A stretch of 64,000 bases of DNA. It comes from Chamaecrista fasciculata. Its lineage: Eukaryota; Streptophyta; Magnoliopsida; Fabales; Fabaceae. The DNA is taken from the NCBI GenBank assembly GCA_003254925.1, contig QANZ01035162.1, forward strand, positions 92,450 through 156,449. Direction: 5' to 3'. The translations under genes and the position numbers were made by a program. Below are positions 10,342-23,360 of the stretch, piece after piece (position 1 is the first letter of the stretch; each line of letters opens with the position of its first letter). The notes under the pieces were generated by a model. The model was not told where the DNA came from. It ran no database searches and was given only the letters and a program-made list of their open reading frames with translations.

Positions 10342-11461
10342 GAGTAAATTACAGAAAAGGGCCTGTGGTTTGACCTATTTTCAGATAGGGTCCATGTGGT
10401 TTAAAAAATTTTAAATTGGGGCTTGTGGTTTGCTCCATTAACAAAAAGGGTCCTGAGGTATATTTCCGTCTAAAATTTGATAGAAATATTGGCTAAAATA
10501 CTATTTTAAGACCCTAACTATTAATTTTTATGCGTTTGACTCCCTATTTGTGAGATAAGGACTTTGACATAACAAAATGAAAGTTTCCTGCAAATGAATG
10601 AAATTTCACCCAAATTTTCTAATTGCTCTTTAATCTCCAAAATCTTCATCTGCTCATCGTCGAACTAGACGCTCTGGAAGAGGTAAATTCGACAGCGGCG
10701 AACAGAGATTCCTGCAATAAATCATGACGTTCCAAGTATTCTTATCCAAGTCTATATTCTCATAGCAAGTCCCTGTCTTCACTTGAATCACATACCTATT
10801 CACACTCTTCTTCTTCACTCCCGCCAACGCCTCCTTTATCATCTTGTACTGTTCGCTTTCGTCCAAAGCCACCACCGCATCCGGCGTCGTTTTGCTCGTC
10901 GTCTCCTGCAACAACCTCCTCTTCGCCGCCCTGACCCATTCTGGAAACTCCGAATCGGAGGATCCGGCTCCGATTCCGAACAGTCTCCGATGGATCGGAA
11001 TGTTGTTATTCAACAGAAAACCTAAAATCTTCGTCACAATCGCCAAACTATTGCTCACGAATTTCGTCGAATTCTTCATGGCCAATCTCAAATTTGTAAG
11101 GATCGCGTTCTCCACCGTCGAATTTACCTCTTCTAGAGCGTCTAGTTCGACCATGAGCAGATTCTGGAGATTAAAGGGCAATTAGAAAATTTGGGTGAAA
11201 TTTCATTCATTTGCAAGAAACTTTTTTTTTTACGTCAAAGTCCTTCTCTCACAAATAGGGAGTCAAACGCATAAAAATTAATAGTTTAGGTCTTAAAATA
11301 GTATTTTAGCCAATATTTTCGTCAAATTTTAAATGGAAATATACCTCAGGACCCATTTTGTTAACGGAGCAAACCACATGCCCCAATTTAAAACTTTTTA
11401 AACCACATGGACCCTATCTGAAAATGGACCAAACTACAGGGTCCTTTTCTGTAATTTACCC
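10342..11461. mobile_element. Pack-MULE: Mutator-like element with captured pectinesterase fragment
   Basis: The element is 1120 bp. Its ends are inverted (GAGTAAATTACAGAAAAGG against the inverse of CCTTTTCTGTAATTTACCC), with one mismatch near the tip. The inverted arms extend about 370 bp each, 10342-10712 and 11092-11461, with one small indel. An exact 9-bp direct repeat TATTAATTA flanks it (10333-10341 and 11462-11470), the size typical of Mutator-like elements. There is no transposase. The centre carries minus-strand coding sequence from a plant pectinesterase gene, which makes it a Pack-MULE. Confidence 0.9.
10654..11181 (-). pseudogene. Captured fragment of a pectinesterase/pectinesterase-inhibitor gene
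   Basis: An open frame of 175 codons on the minus strand. Residues about 10-65 match the end of the PMEI pro-region (NSTKFVSNSLAIVTKILG, then IPIHRRL). The RRLLQ processing-type motif follows near residue 90, and the start of the mature pectinesterase domain follows as VVALDESEQYKMIKEAL and RYVIQVKTGTCYENIDL. The similarity stops at about residue 157 (NTWNVMIY), where the inverted arm begins. All catalytic residues (QTxL, DF, LGRPW regions) lie in the missing part, so no enzyme can be made. The intact source gene is not in this window. Whether the fragment is transcribed cannot be told. Confidence 0.82.
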
Positions 11462-11470
11462 TATTAATTA

Positions 11471-14293
11471 AGGTAGAATATTATTCGTCTTTCATATCAG
11501 GATATTATTCTTACTTGATATTACATTATTTTCATAATCATACATATTCTTTAGCTCACAAGAGTAGTGCTTAGAAGTTAAAGTTTACTAAGAATATGAG
11601 ACACATAGAACCATTTATAACTAGTTTATCATAAAGCCCCGTCGCACCATTATTGCTATTAGTGTTACTTAATTCTTCTCTATCCATTGAGAGTACAGTC
11701 TATTATAGTTATGCAGACACAACGAACTTAAGAAAAATTAAGGGTCACTTTCATCATGGTATGTTTTTTTTTTTCTATTATTATTTGTATGCTTATTAAA
11801 AACTGAAAAAGAAAATTAAAGAAGATTGAAAATGTGGTAGTATACTTTAAAAAAATATATCAAATCAGAAAATATTAAAAAAAAGTTAAAATACATAGAA
11901 CTCCCAATAAATTTTTTATTTTGTACAAAGGGTCTTTTTTATTATTTTTTTCATTAAAAAAACAATTACTTTTATTTTTACTACTATGGAAAAAGAAGTT
12001 TGATATTTTTTCAATGAAAAAATTTGATAAAGTTATTCCTTTGCACAAAATAAGAATGTTTTGGAAGTTTCTTTTTCATTTTAAATTAAAGTTAAAAAAT
12101 ATGTTCACACAATGATCAAAATTATTTTTTTTGTACATTTTAACCTTAAAAAGAAAAAGATATTAGGGTTTTGCTTAAAAAGCACTAATAAGTTTTTAGT
12201 AACCCAATTCTCCGATCCACCATTGGATGACCTCTGTTTGAGATCAAATCATTCTACTTTTACCATTTTTTTATTTAAAATAACATTAGGAGAAATAAGA
12301 GACAAAAAATAAATTATTACAGCAATAAAACTTTCTATATATCAATGCCCAAGATATTAATATATACTCGGATTCTTAACTGTTGTTTATAATAAAAGTG
12401 TCTCAAGATTTAAATAAAAAATATTTATTTTTAATGTAGCTATAAAAATCTCACAATAATCTAAATATCTAATAGCTCAAAGTTTGAGAAAAATCCAGCC
12501 TTAGAATTATGCCTTTAGATTTTTTCTACAAAGATGACGTACATTTCTATATTATATTTTCTCTCAAAAACCAATTAATTATGTGTGGCTAATCAATTAT
12601 GTAATTGACCTTTCTTGATAATTAATAAAATAAATAATTTACATGAAATTTGTGTGACTCGGAGACTATCTGGAAAACCACACGCCGACAAACGCACTCA
12701 AAGTTGTGCGGCTGCGATTTTTTTCAAGTTTTACTTTACACACTTTCTAATCCTTATATTACTTTACACTCTGTGGGTGATCAATTTAGTCTTATTTCTT
12801 GTCCATGTAAATTCATTGGGCAATATTAATACCTCATTTTTACAGCTTTCAATATGTCATTATCACTCCCACTAGTGATTAATTAATGTATGTCATCTTC
12901 ACTTTCACTGATCATAACAGATTAATTATTGCATACACATTGATCGATTATATTCATTTCATTGTAGATATTATTTGCATTTGCATCAATCATTTATTTC
13001 CTTCTCAATTATGATCTCTGATCTCTATTATAAAAAAAAAAAACTATATAATCTCAATTTACATGTGGGGAATTAATAATTAAAAGCATAAGATTGGGGG
13101 GTTTTAGGTTTCACCGATAATAAGAATTTATGCCCGAATCTGTTTAAAGGTATAGATTATGTTGTACGTTCTATAACGTCAGCATTGAAATGACTTAAAT
13201 TTAGACAGATTTGATTATTACAAGTGATATGTAGCATCGTTGTCAATTGTTCTAATTCCTTTCTAGCTAGCTAATATATATGTTATATATATAGGGGTAG
13301 GGGTATATGTGTGGAAGAATATATGAATATATCCAATTATAAATTATCCACATCTCGGTGGAATAATTAAGCGGCCGATATTAATTAATTCCAAAAGTTA
13401 ATTACACACATCTTAATTGTGTTTTTTTTTTCATAGTGTGGTGGTAATTAATGGTAATAATTGCAAAAGGTTGATCATATATATAGCTACTGCGGCCACT
13501 AGATTAATTAGGAGGAAAAAGGTATAATTGCATGTTTTATTCAGTGATATTTGTTTTGATATAAATAATCAGAAGTGAGCCACACACGTATTTGTATGTT
13601 TATAAATTATATATGTGCCTGCGTAGTACACAGTATCCCCAGAAAGAAAAATGGGGTATGGTGTCTTTATGCCTACCCTGCACCTATTAGCATATTTGTT
13701 TCGAAATGCATCTATTTTTAGTGCTTCCCTTGTAATTACAAGGTGGGATTCCACCCAATTCTTTGTTGGAATCCAAATACGAAGCCACCATCTTTTTTAT
13801 TCCCTAATTGGCCCTTTAATTAATTTCTCTCTACCGACACACACTCTAGTTTAATATTAATTAATATGTTAATTTGTGCTTCAATTCTTCCCTAATTATT
13901 CGTTTTTTTAATTAATTATACATACTATGAAGAAAAGACAATATATTGATCAGAAGCATTCCACGAGATCCACATTCTTCAAGTCATTCTCATTCCTTTG
14001 TATTACTATAATCATCAAATCGTCATTATTAATTAATGTATGTGTCAAATCCTTTCTTTCAAGTTTCAATTCTTCTCATCATGACCCAACAAAATATCTA
14101 GCTATGTTATGCATATGTCATCTCTCTACCAAGAATTGAGTTAATTAGAGTAAATCAAGATTTTGAGTTTAATTGATCTCGTCAAGAAATTAGCAAGAAC
14201 GTACCTACGTACTAATCCAAAATGCTATTAATTAATTGGGATGATTCAAAGTTCCCCAAGTTAATACACAACAAAAATGGTAGTGAAAGCAAA

Positions 14294-14329
<36 letters not shown>

Positions 14330-14500
14330 AGAGACGAAAGTATTGCCTTCATCGATCGGTATCTGTTTTTTGTTTTCCGTTTAGATACAGTGAAACAAAT
14401 GATACATCAATCAACTTGATCCCTCTAAGGGGAGAGAGATATACTGCTCCCCAATTCTAATCGAAAACGTATTTCTCCTTTAAAGTATATATATTATAAG
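11471..14500. other. 3-kb AT-rich intergenic stretch
   Basis: Scattered short open frames show no family resemblance. A TA microsatellite is at about 14300-14326. A slightly GC-richer patch at 12655-12720 is unexplained. No gene called. Confidence 0.5.
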
Positions 14501-14900
14501 TTCAAAGGGTCATTTTGGTCCTAAATGTAAGTCTCAATGTTCATTTTGGTCCTTTATGTTTCAAAATATTCAAATTAATTAGTCCTAAATGTTGGCAAAA
14601 TGTTCCATTTTAGTCATAAATATTGGTAAAATGTTTCATTTTGGTCCCAGACTATTGAAGTTGATCATATTTTTCTTGTCTCTCATTTCAAGTTTAAAGG
14701 ATTGTTAAGAGGAATTCGTAGCTCTGAATTTATCGCATTCGAATTTAAAACGAGAGAGATATATGATCAGCATTGCTTGTTTGACCATGAAACGAGCGAT
14801 CTACTTTTAGAATCAATTTGACCAAACTCATTTATTGATGGTTTCAATTGGATAAAGAAAATACTTAGTGATTCTAAACTCGTAGACGATAGATTGGATT
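14501..14900. mobile_element. Truncated MITE (family M, copy 2)
   Basis: It starts TTCAAAGGGTCATTTTGGTC and repeats the TTTGGTCC/AAATGTT phrases of the copies at 5907 and 27650. The right inverted end is missing, so it is a truncated or decayed copy. Confidence 0.6.
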
Positions 14901-15403
14901 TAACCACAATCTAACGAGTCAATCAATGTTAATTAACATGATTATGATGCGCGCATGTGACTTTTAAAATGTGAATCTTGTGTGTATATATATATATATC
15001 TTCCAAATTCAATCTCTAAAGTTCATGAGCAGTATATGTATCTAACTAGAGAGAGATATTACTGCCTAGCCACGTCATCAGCACTAATAATTAGTATTTT
15101 GTAGCGTTACATAATCGAGTTTTCCACGAAAAAAAAAGCGTTACATAATCGAGTTTGGAACGGCATTATTATTTGGAATTTAATTAATCAAGTTTATGTT
15201 ATGTTATGTTATATGTATAAAAAAGAAAAAAGCTAGCCATCTCTCAACCTAATAAAGTCTGTTGTATATATAAATATATATTCAAGCAACCAAATTCAAA
15301 TATGAATTCACATTTTGTTATGCATGTATGGCGCGCATGATCATATAGCTAGCACCCCATTTTTTACTTAACATCATATCCCAGCCTTTAAATAATTACT
15401 TAA
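14901..15403. other. AT-rich intergenic DNA
   Basis: No recognised coding or repeat structure beyond short AT tracts. Confidence 0.5.
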
Positions 15404-16085
15404 TGAGAAAACTTACAATTTGATCCTTCAATTTTCACTTAATCAATGATTTAGTCCCTGAAAAATGAAAGTAAATTACTTAGTTCTTATTTTTCACAAT
15501 TGTCAACTATTAATTAGTCCTTCAGATATTATCTGTTAGCTAACATTATAACATTAATGTTAATTTCTGACGTAGCTACATTAAATGTCACTGTAACATC
15601 ATAATTAACTAAAAAACCAAACCTAAACATAAATTAAAATACCATGGTTTCCATTAGTTTCAAACTATAAAAATTGTGAGAGTGAGACTAAAATTTATTA
15701 TAGTCATTCTTCCTACATTTAATTTGCAACTCATATTTAGAGGAAAAAAAAAGACAAAATAATGAATTCTACTTGTGATAGTGTTCCTGAACTCTAATTG
15801 TTGTGACGGCAAAAATTATAGAAGTAATAGAAATGAAGACGGGGACTCATTATGGTCGTTCTTTCCACTTTTTGTACATGGCATCAATATATATGTCACA
15901 TTCAATTAGTAGTGACACTTAACAGTGATATCACGATTACAGTTTAAGTACTAGAGAAAGGTTTTAGAGGCTAACTAGTTGACGTTTGTTATTATTGAGG
16001 GATAAAATAGTGTGTTTTTATTATTTAATGACCAAATTGTTACAAGTGTGAAAATTGAGGAACCAAATAATGAATTTCCTCTTAA
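15404..16085. mobile_element. Possible degenerate inverted-repeat element
   Basis: The left edge (GAGAAAACTTACAATTTG, then TCCTTCAATTTTCAC) is inverted at the right edge (GTGAAAATTGAGGAACC, then ATTTCCTC). Only about 40 bp of each arm is convincing, no exact target duplication is visible, and nothing is coded. Confidence 0.4.
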
Positions 16086-16568
16086 TTATTTAATACACTT
16101 GCGTCGACACATATGCATGAGTCACGACCCCGCATTATAACAACACCAAACCCAATTTGCACTTGGTGGGTGAATTGAATTATGAACCAAAGACCCCACT
16201 TAAAGAAACATAATTTACAAAAGAAGAAGAAAGAGAAATGATTATAAAATAGCACGACGCGAAATCAATGCTAATTAATGAACGTACTGTATATATTTTT
16301 GAGAGAGATGAGACATATAATATTATACCTTGCCAACTTTTGCGATGACGATGACATAAAGTAGAGGATTCTAGCTAGTAAGTGTATGGACTGGAGTATG
16401 GGTGTTTGTTGTGAATGGATAAGAGAATATGTATCTGAAAATATTTGAATTGAAGTGAGAGAATTAGTGCCTTAGACAAGTGCAGGTGTTGTGTAAAACT
16501 GGACTTTCTCTCTCTGATCTCTCTCTCTCTTCCTTTTTTTTTTTTTTCTTTCTTTACTTTTCTGGGCC
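16086..16568. other. Proximal upstream region of transporter copy 2
   Basis: It contains a pyrimidine-rich stretch at 16505-16560. No gene seen. Confidence 0.5.
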
Positions 16569-16576
16569 TATAAGAA
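16569..16576 (+). promoter_or_regulatory. Possible TATA box of the second WAT1-related gene
   Basis: TATAAGAA lies about 155 bp before the ATG at 16725, consistent with a 5' UTR of roughly 125 bases. Position and consensus only. Confidence 0.4.
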
Positions 16577-16724
16577 GGCCATTTCGCGGCTTCAGTTTGT
16601 CACCCACAAACTCACAAGTCATATTAGCTAGGCACATTATAAGCCATACATATATACACTTACATATTAAGGTTTCTATATATTTCTAGAGTTTGTGGGG
16701 TTAATTATTATTGCAATTAATCAA

Positions 16725-16922
16725 ATGGGTGACGAGATGAACAATGGAATTATTAGGAAGGTGAAGCCATACCTTGCTATGGTGTGCCTTCAATTTGGGT
16801 ATGCAGGAATGTATATCATAACTATGGTGTCTTTCAAACATGGATTGAGCCATTGGGTTCTCTCTGTTTATCGTCATCTTGTTGCCACTCTCGTCATTGC
16901 TCCTTTTGCCTTAGTTCTTGAG

Positions 16923-16979
<57 letters not shown>

Positions 16980-16980
16980 N

Positions 16981-17053
<73 letters not shown>

Positions 17054-19401
17054 CTTTCGTTCGTGTATTATTTTATTAGCGTATATATGCATGCATATAT
17101 ATATATATCAGCTTAATTAATTAACAATAATATGTAATTAATTATAATTACATTTCGATTATTTTCTTTTTCATTGCAGAAAAATAAGGCCAAAGATGAC
17201 CCTCCCCATCTTCTTGAGGATTTTGGTGCTCGGCTTCCTTGAGTAAGCCTCTTCACCTAATCACGTGCACATAAGTACCTACGTGTGTATATATATATAT
17301 ATATATATTCAGTGCATGCATGCATACCAGCTAGTAGCTTATATATATACTGTTAAACCACCCTTTTCATCTCAGTTTATATAGTGAAGTGAATGAAAGA
17401 AGTTCTGCATAGGTTACATGTATATGAATAATTCCAGAGGATAAAATTACTGGGATGTAAAATAAAAAGTAATTCCAAATATAAATATGAAAAAAAATTA
17501 TTAAAAAGTTAATAAATTGCTGCTAGCTAGTGGTTCATATCTTATATTATATGGCTCCACCCCTTTTTGGTCGTCCATGTTTAAAACTATAGTCTATGAA
17601 ATTAAAAATAAAATAAAATTTACTATTTGGTGTCTCTTTCTTTACTAAGTTAACAATTTAATCCTTTATTTATTTTACATACATATTTGCGTGTCCGTTA
17701 GAATACGCAAAACCCCTAGTTTATATATATGTAGCCTACTCCTCGTACTAGTGGACAACACATCTGGCAAACGTATACCACAAATTAATAAAATCGTACG
17801 TGAACAAGCATAAGCATATTATTCAAGCTTTCATGAATATTCTAACCTTTAATTTCTTTTGTTCTTTTCTTAAAATTCGCTTTTAAATTAACTAGCACCG
17901 CCACTACCACCACCATTAATTCCTTTTGTTACACTAATTATATATGTTGCTACGTACGTATGTACGGAGATTATATTATATTCTAGTTAGGTTGATGCCT
18001 CTTCTAGAGTCTAGAGAAAATCATTTATGCATGCATGTAATGAATTCGAATTAACCTAACTAGATCTTAATTAATTAATTAAAATCATACAGGCCAGTGG
18101 TTGATCAGAACTTATACAACATGGGGATGAAGTACACCTCAACAACATTTGCTTCCACCATGGTTAACGTCCTCCCAGCCATTACTTTCATGATGGCACT
18201 CATTTTCAGGTAACTCATTGAAATTGAATTATCATTAAAAGTGATTAATTAATTTGACATAATTTACATGGTGGTGTGGTGTAGGTTGGAGAGAGTGAAG
18301 ATAAGAGAAATACACAGTGTGGCGAAGGTGGTAGGGACCGTAATAACAGTGTCAGGAGCCATGGTTATGACTTTGTACAAAGGAGCCATTCTCACCAAAG
18401 GCTCGAGCCACCATGACACTTCTAGCTCTTCCACCACCGAATCATCTGGTCAAAACTGGGTCCTTGGCACCATAATGCTCATTGCTAGTTGTGGTGGCTG
18501 GGCTAGCTTCTTCATTGTCCAAGTACGTTATTAATTAATTAGCTTAATTATCAATTTAGTCCTTAAAAAGTCATGACTCATTACAATTTAGTCCTTTCAG
18601 AGGTATCTCATCAACTAATTAATGTGTGTGATTGGTTTTGATTTTTGATTAGTCATTCACGTTGAAGAAGTACCCAGCAGAGCTGTCTTTAACAGCATGG
18701 ATATGCTTGGTGGGTACATTTGAGAGTGCAATTGCAACCTTCGTTATGGAACGAAACATGTCCGTTTGGGCCTTGGGCTGGGACTCTAGGCTCCTTGCTT
18801 GTGTTTATTCTGTGAGTTTTCTCAATTCATTTCATTTAATTATATATATTAATCTCCATCATAATTAATTAATTGTGATTAATTATATTAACTTCAGGGG
18901 ATAGTATGCTCTGGCATGGCATACTACATACAAGGATTTGTGACTAGGGAACGTGGACCAGTGTTTGTCACTTCCTTCAGCCCTCTCTGCATGATTATCA
19001 CTTCTGCTTTGGGTGTCATAATTTTATCTGAGCAAATTTATGTGGGAAGGTAATATATATACTAATAACATATACAATTCATAATTAATTAATATGTCAT
19101 ATATATATAACGTGACCTTGTTCATATATATGTGCTAATTCTTATATATATTTGTGTGTGTGTGATTTGCAGTATAGTGGGAGCCATAATCATAGTGATG
19201 GGGCTGTATACAGTGGTATGGGGGAAAAGCAAAGACCCATTGAACAACACAGAAACAGAGAAAGGAAGAGAAGGCCTTAATGAATTGCCAATAAAAGACA
19301 GCACCACAAGATCATCAGGAATGTCACACAATTTTGATACTTTTGAGGTTAATGTTCCTGCTGATAATATCAACAAACCTCCAGCAGCATCAAGATCATG
19401 A
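16725..19401 (+). CDS. WAT1-related (nodulin MtN21/EamA) membrane transporter, copy 2
   Basis: A paralogue of the gene at 3041 in the same drug/metabolite transporter family; substrate unknown. Exons 16725-16924, 17180-17242, 18093-18209, 18285-18522, 18653-18811, 18898-19049 and 19173-19401 join in frame to 385 residues. Exons 2, 3 and 6 are 63, 117 and 152 nt, exactly as in copy 1. Two EamA repeats are visible: helices LAMVCLQFGYAGMYIITM and RHLVATLVIAPFALVLER in the first, LTAWICLVGTFESAIATF, GIVCSGMAYYIQG and FSPLCMIITSALGVIILSE in the second. The polar C-tail differs fully from copy 1. The ATG at 16725 gives the family-typical N-terminus. Oddity: intron 1 opens directly into a roughly 120-bp CT microsatellite, so its donor (AG|GTCTCT) is weak. 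Confidence 0.92.
16925..17049 (+). repeat. Long CT microsatellite at a splice donor
   Basis: About 120 bp of TC repeats, broken by one N at 16980, starting at the first base of intron 1 of transporter copy 2. The true repeat count is probably unresolved in the assembly. Confidence 0.95.
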
Positions 19402-20485
19402 ACAAGAAGCTAAGGCCTATATATATATATGGGTATAAATTTTCCTAGTAAGAAAGAGAGGTCAAGAAGATTTTGTACTAGTGCAGTACAAATTAAATCT
19501 TCACTAACACTCGTTTTATCTGTACTGCTTTTGGTATGTTTTGTTTTTCTTTAACTTTTTTCTCTGAATGTACGCTTCTCAAGAGTGGAGTTATAATACC
19601 AGAAAAATAATGCACCAATATAATGTGGCTTCTTCTCTGTCTTGTTCTCTCTGTCTTCCTTGATTTCTTCACTTTTATGTTTCTTATAGCAGAGTAATAG
19701 TAATAATCTTAATCTGTAATGTGTGGATAAGCTAAAGATTCAATGTTTTCGTAAAAGGGAAGATGTAACAAAAGAACAAGAGTGTCGTCTGGCTTTTATA
19801 TATATATATACACATATATGACAAATGTTGGAATTATAAGAAAGGACAATATAATGTGGTGTTTGTGTCAGCAATTCCATTAGCTACGTCTCCAATGACA
19901 CCAAATAGCACTAATGCAATGAAAGGAATCACATTCTCATGCCTTCCAACAAACACACGATCTCTCTCACACACACATATATATACATATATATATATAT
20001 ATACACTTGTTAATTTGTATCTTATAACACCTGAGGCAGAGGCCACCACACGGCACACACAAATAGTTTTTTCTGCAAAAGTCTTAAAATTTAACTACAT
20101 TGCACTCGAAGGTATTCTAAAGAATGTGAACTTTACACATACACAAATGGAATACTAAAACAAAATAAAGATAAGAATACAAAGAAGAAAGTGTATTGAG
20201 AAGCTAGGCATGAAGTGCACTTTAAATTTTTTTGGGTTTTATTCATATGTATACGTGTGGGCCTTGCTTCTCCAATGACCCTTGTATGTAGCATAATATT
20301 AGTATCTATGATACGTCATGTACTAACCATGCTCAATACTTTGCTAGTGTTTGTCTGTTTGGTCATCACAAGAAAAACCGGAGTACCTTATTTTTAATTC
20401 TTACTCAATTTCCTTTTTATTTATTTCAACGTTTTCATGTAGCTTTTTCATTGCCCCAACTACTTTTCTTTTTTTTTTTTTTTTT
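19402..20485. other. 3' flank of transporter copy 2
   Basis: Mostly AT-rich 3' UTR and intergenic DNA. A minus-strand patch near 19836-19960 has an open, protein-like frame but no clear splice context, so I do not call a gene. Poly-T leads into the gap. Confidence 0.45.
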
Positions 20486-20756
20486 NNNNNNNNNNNNNNN
20501 NNNNNNNNNNNNNNNNNNNNNNNNNNNNNNNNNNNNNNNNNNNNNNNNNNNNNNNNNNNNNNNNNNNNNNNNNNNNNNNNNNNNNNNNNNNNNNNNNNNN
20601 NNNNNNNNNNNNNNNNNNNNNNNNNNNNNNNNNNNNNNNNNNNNNNNNNNNNNNNNNNNNNNNNNNNNNNNNNNNNNNNNNNNNNNNNNNNNNNNNNNNN
20701 NNNNNNNNNNNNNNNNNNNNNNNNNNNNNNNNNNNNNNNNNNNNNNNNNNNNNNNN
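20486..20756. other. Assembly gap (N)
   Basis: 271 unknown bases flanked by poly-T on the left and poly-A on the right, so the flanks themselves are low complexity. Confidence 1.
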
Positions 20757-23360
20757 AAAAAAAAAAAAAAAAAAAACAAGACAAGATTTTCATCATATCC
20801 TTGATACAACCGGTTGTAAAAAGCATTAGCAGAGAGGTCATAATTTCTACAGACATTTGTGAGTGTTTTGGAGAATCAGCATCATCTTATGATGAGTGAT
20901 GACATTATTGTTGCATGTTTCCTCTGTTATTGCCAACTTTCCTACCATTATACGTTGACTATAGTGGTAGGATTTAAATCCTCTGGTGCAAATATATTAT
21001 AATTTAAAGAGAGAAAGAAAAAATTAGAAAGGATGGTGAGAGATGTAGGACTATCATCATGCCATCATTATAAGCATTTGTAATGGTTGAAACTTGAAAC
21101 TTCCTTTAATCTAGTCAGAGAGATTAGACATTTGAGAGTTTCATGAAGCACGTGTAAAACTTTTTAAAATCTAGTTTTAATTTGTATATTTTCTAAGCTC
21201 AATGCATTTCTAAAATTCATTAGGATTGTTTTAAAATGATATTTTGAAATAGTAACTCTTTTAATCACTGTTTTGTTGTCATACTTTAGTTTGATAATTT
21301 TTTTTATTATTATTATTTGTTTTTTCCTTGAAGGCTTGAACATGTTTTCATTTATTACATAATTAACTTATTTAATCAAACATATCCCTCATTATTTATT
21401 TTATTATATTATAATTTTGATTATTTTAGTGATATTTAGTTGTCAATATATGTGGGTCGCAGCCACTCATCCTAATTAAAAACTCACTTAATTAAGCATA
21501 AGACATTTTTAATTTATTGAATTTCACATTTAGTAGCGATCATGAAATATAGTGCAAATTTGTTCTGATTGTTTATCTTTTAAATTTANATAATAATAAT
21601 AATAATAATCATTAACACGTCTTGGAAAACTACGTTTTTTCGCATGAGTTATACATTTAGGAAAAAGAAAAACAGAGTATATAATACGTTAAATTTAAGA
21701 ATTAAGAGCATGAGTAACACTTTCTAAATGTTATAATTTAAATTTAGATCATATCAATCAATCACATCTTTAATTATTTTGCCAACACATGAGATTTATC
21801 AATTATCCTATTTTGTTTGGGGAAAGAATTATTAATCAGAGGGTCAGCTTCACATGTCCCAGAAAGTGAGCCATACACATTTTTTTTCCATCAATTGTAA
21901 TATATACACACACACACAAACACACTTTATTTTTGGCAAAAAGAAACTTGCTATAGCGACTCATGATTTTCCAGATAAACTTAATTGGATCTTGTTCTCC
22001 TTTTGCAAGCCATATCCATTAATCTTGTTTTCACTTTTCGTATATTGAATATTAGAAGGTCCAATGAATCCTGCTATAACTGTGGACATCACTGACTTAT
22101 ACTTCAACCTGTGATCTAAATGCTACCCATACAAGCTATTTTCAAAGTAATTATATTATTTATATTAACCTACTTATATCTTTACTTCTCAAAAAGCGAC
22201 TTGTGTCTTCTTTTTTTCTTCACTGAGGATTAGGGGTGAGTCAGTGAAATAAAAGGAAAGAAGAAAAAGACGAAGGATCTCAACCAAAAGTTTTCAACAA
22301 GAAACTTTCAAGAATGCCAAACAGAGATGGGAGTCTTCAATAAGCGTCTCCGTTAATCCAAATTGAGGTGTAAAGAGTTGAAAAAAGATTTAGGAGAAAA
22401 AATATATCTTACTAGGATTTAAGAGCTGAAAAAGACAGTTACAACAGTCTAACTACATAAACTAGAAAGTTCTAAGAGGAGGGCAATCGTCCATCAGGGA
22501 CTAATCCATGGAATATTTTAGCAAATGATATATTAGATTTTTCTTGATGGTAATTGTGACGCCTCTGCTAGCTATAAAAGTGTAAAATTTGTTCCTACCA
22601 ATTTTAGGTTCCAGAATTTATTACTAACAAGCTTTTAGGTTTAGAAAAACAAAAACAGAATTTATTTCTCTCTTTACATAATTATCATACTGCATGATAG
22701 TTTCAATATCTGCTTCAATAACTCAGTATGATAATGTAGCTAGCAGATTCTCTTGTCATATAAAATTAACTAGTGATTAAATTAAAAACATACACACTGC
22801 TTTGTGGTCAGAAAGAATGCAAGTAAAATGCATCCCAAATTCTCATTCAAACTTCACTATACAGTCCCTGAATAATTCAAAAGTACTCTAGAATTTTGTC
22901 ATTTTAAGTCTAAGATACCAACTTGCTTTCCAGAAAGACATTACGGTTAACCATTATTTGACACCTTTTGCTAATATAACATTACAGAATAAATATATCA
23001 GAAATACATGATACAGTTCACCTCAAAGAAACAGAGGCTACATAACAAAACTCCTGCCAACCACTCAGAAGCATAACTTTTTAGGCAACTGAAAGCTTCT
23101 TAGTTGAATGACAGCATTCCTAGAAAAGCTTTTTATCCATGTTCCATGCCAAGACAATATTATGTGAAACACATCATCAATGATCTATGACCTGGAGTTT
23201 TTAGACCAACAATGATCTTCATGAAAATTTCAAGTTCCCACCAAGAAAAGTCTCTATGAGTCAGATAAATAATTATTGCCAGTGATTTCAATAGGCTAGA
23301 AGGTACAGACAGGCACCTTAACCAATTGGCTTTCTTGATGGAAATGCCAAAAAACTAACC
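20757..23360. other. Intergenic region, including the 3' flank of TFB4
   Basis: AT-rich, with one N at 21589 next to an AAT repeat. No conserved coding sequence was seen. The right part probably contains the TFB4 3' UTR. Confidence 0.5.

Noticed and set aside
10783..11185. Plus-strand frames opposite the pectinesterase fragment
   Set aside because: Antisense shadows of the minus-strand pectinesterase-derived frame.
15404..16085. Target duplication around the degenerate inverted-repeat element
   Set aside because: Flanks are similar AT-rich sequence (TTACTTAAT versus TTAATTATT) but not identical, so no duplication is claimed.
19834..20058. Minus-strand frame with a protein-like stretch (IPFIALVLFGVIGDVANG)
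   Set aside because: It looks exon-like, but I could not find convincing splice sites or flanking exons and cannot name a family. Left uncalled.
20351..20899. Open frames crossing the gap at 20486-20756
   Set aside because: They exist only because N bases contain no stop codons.
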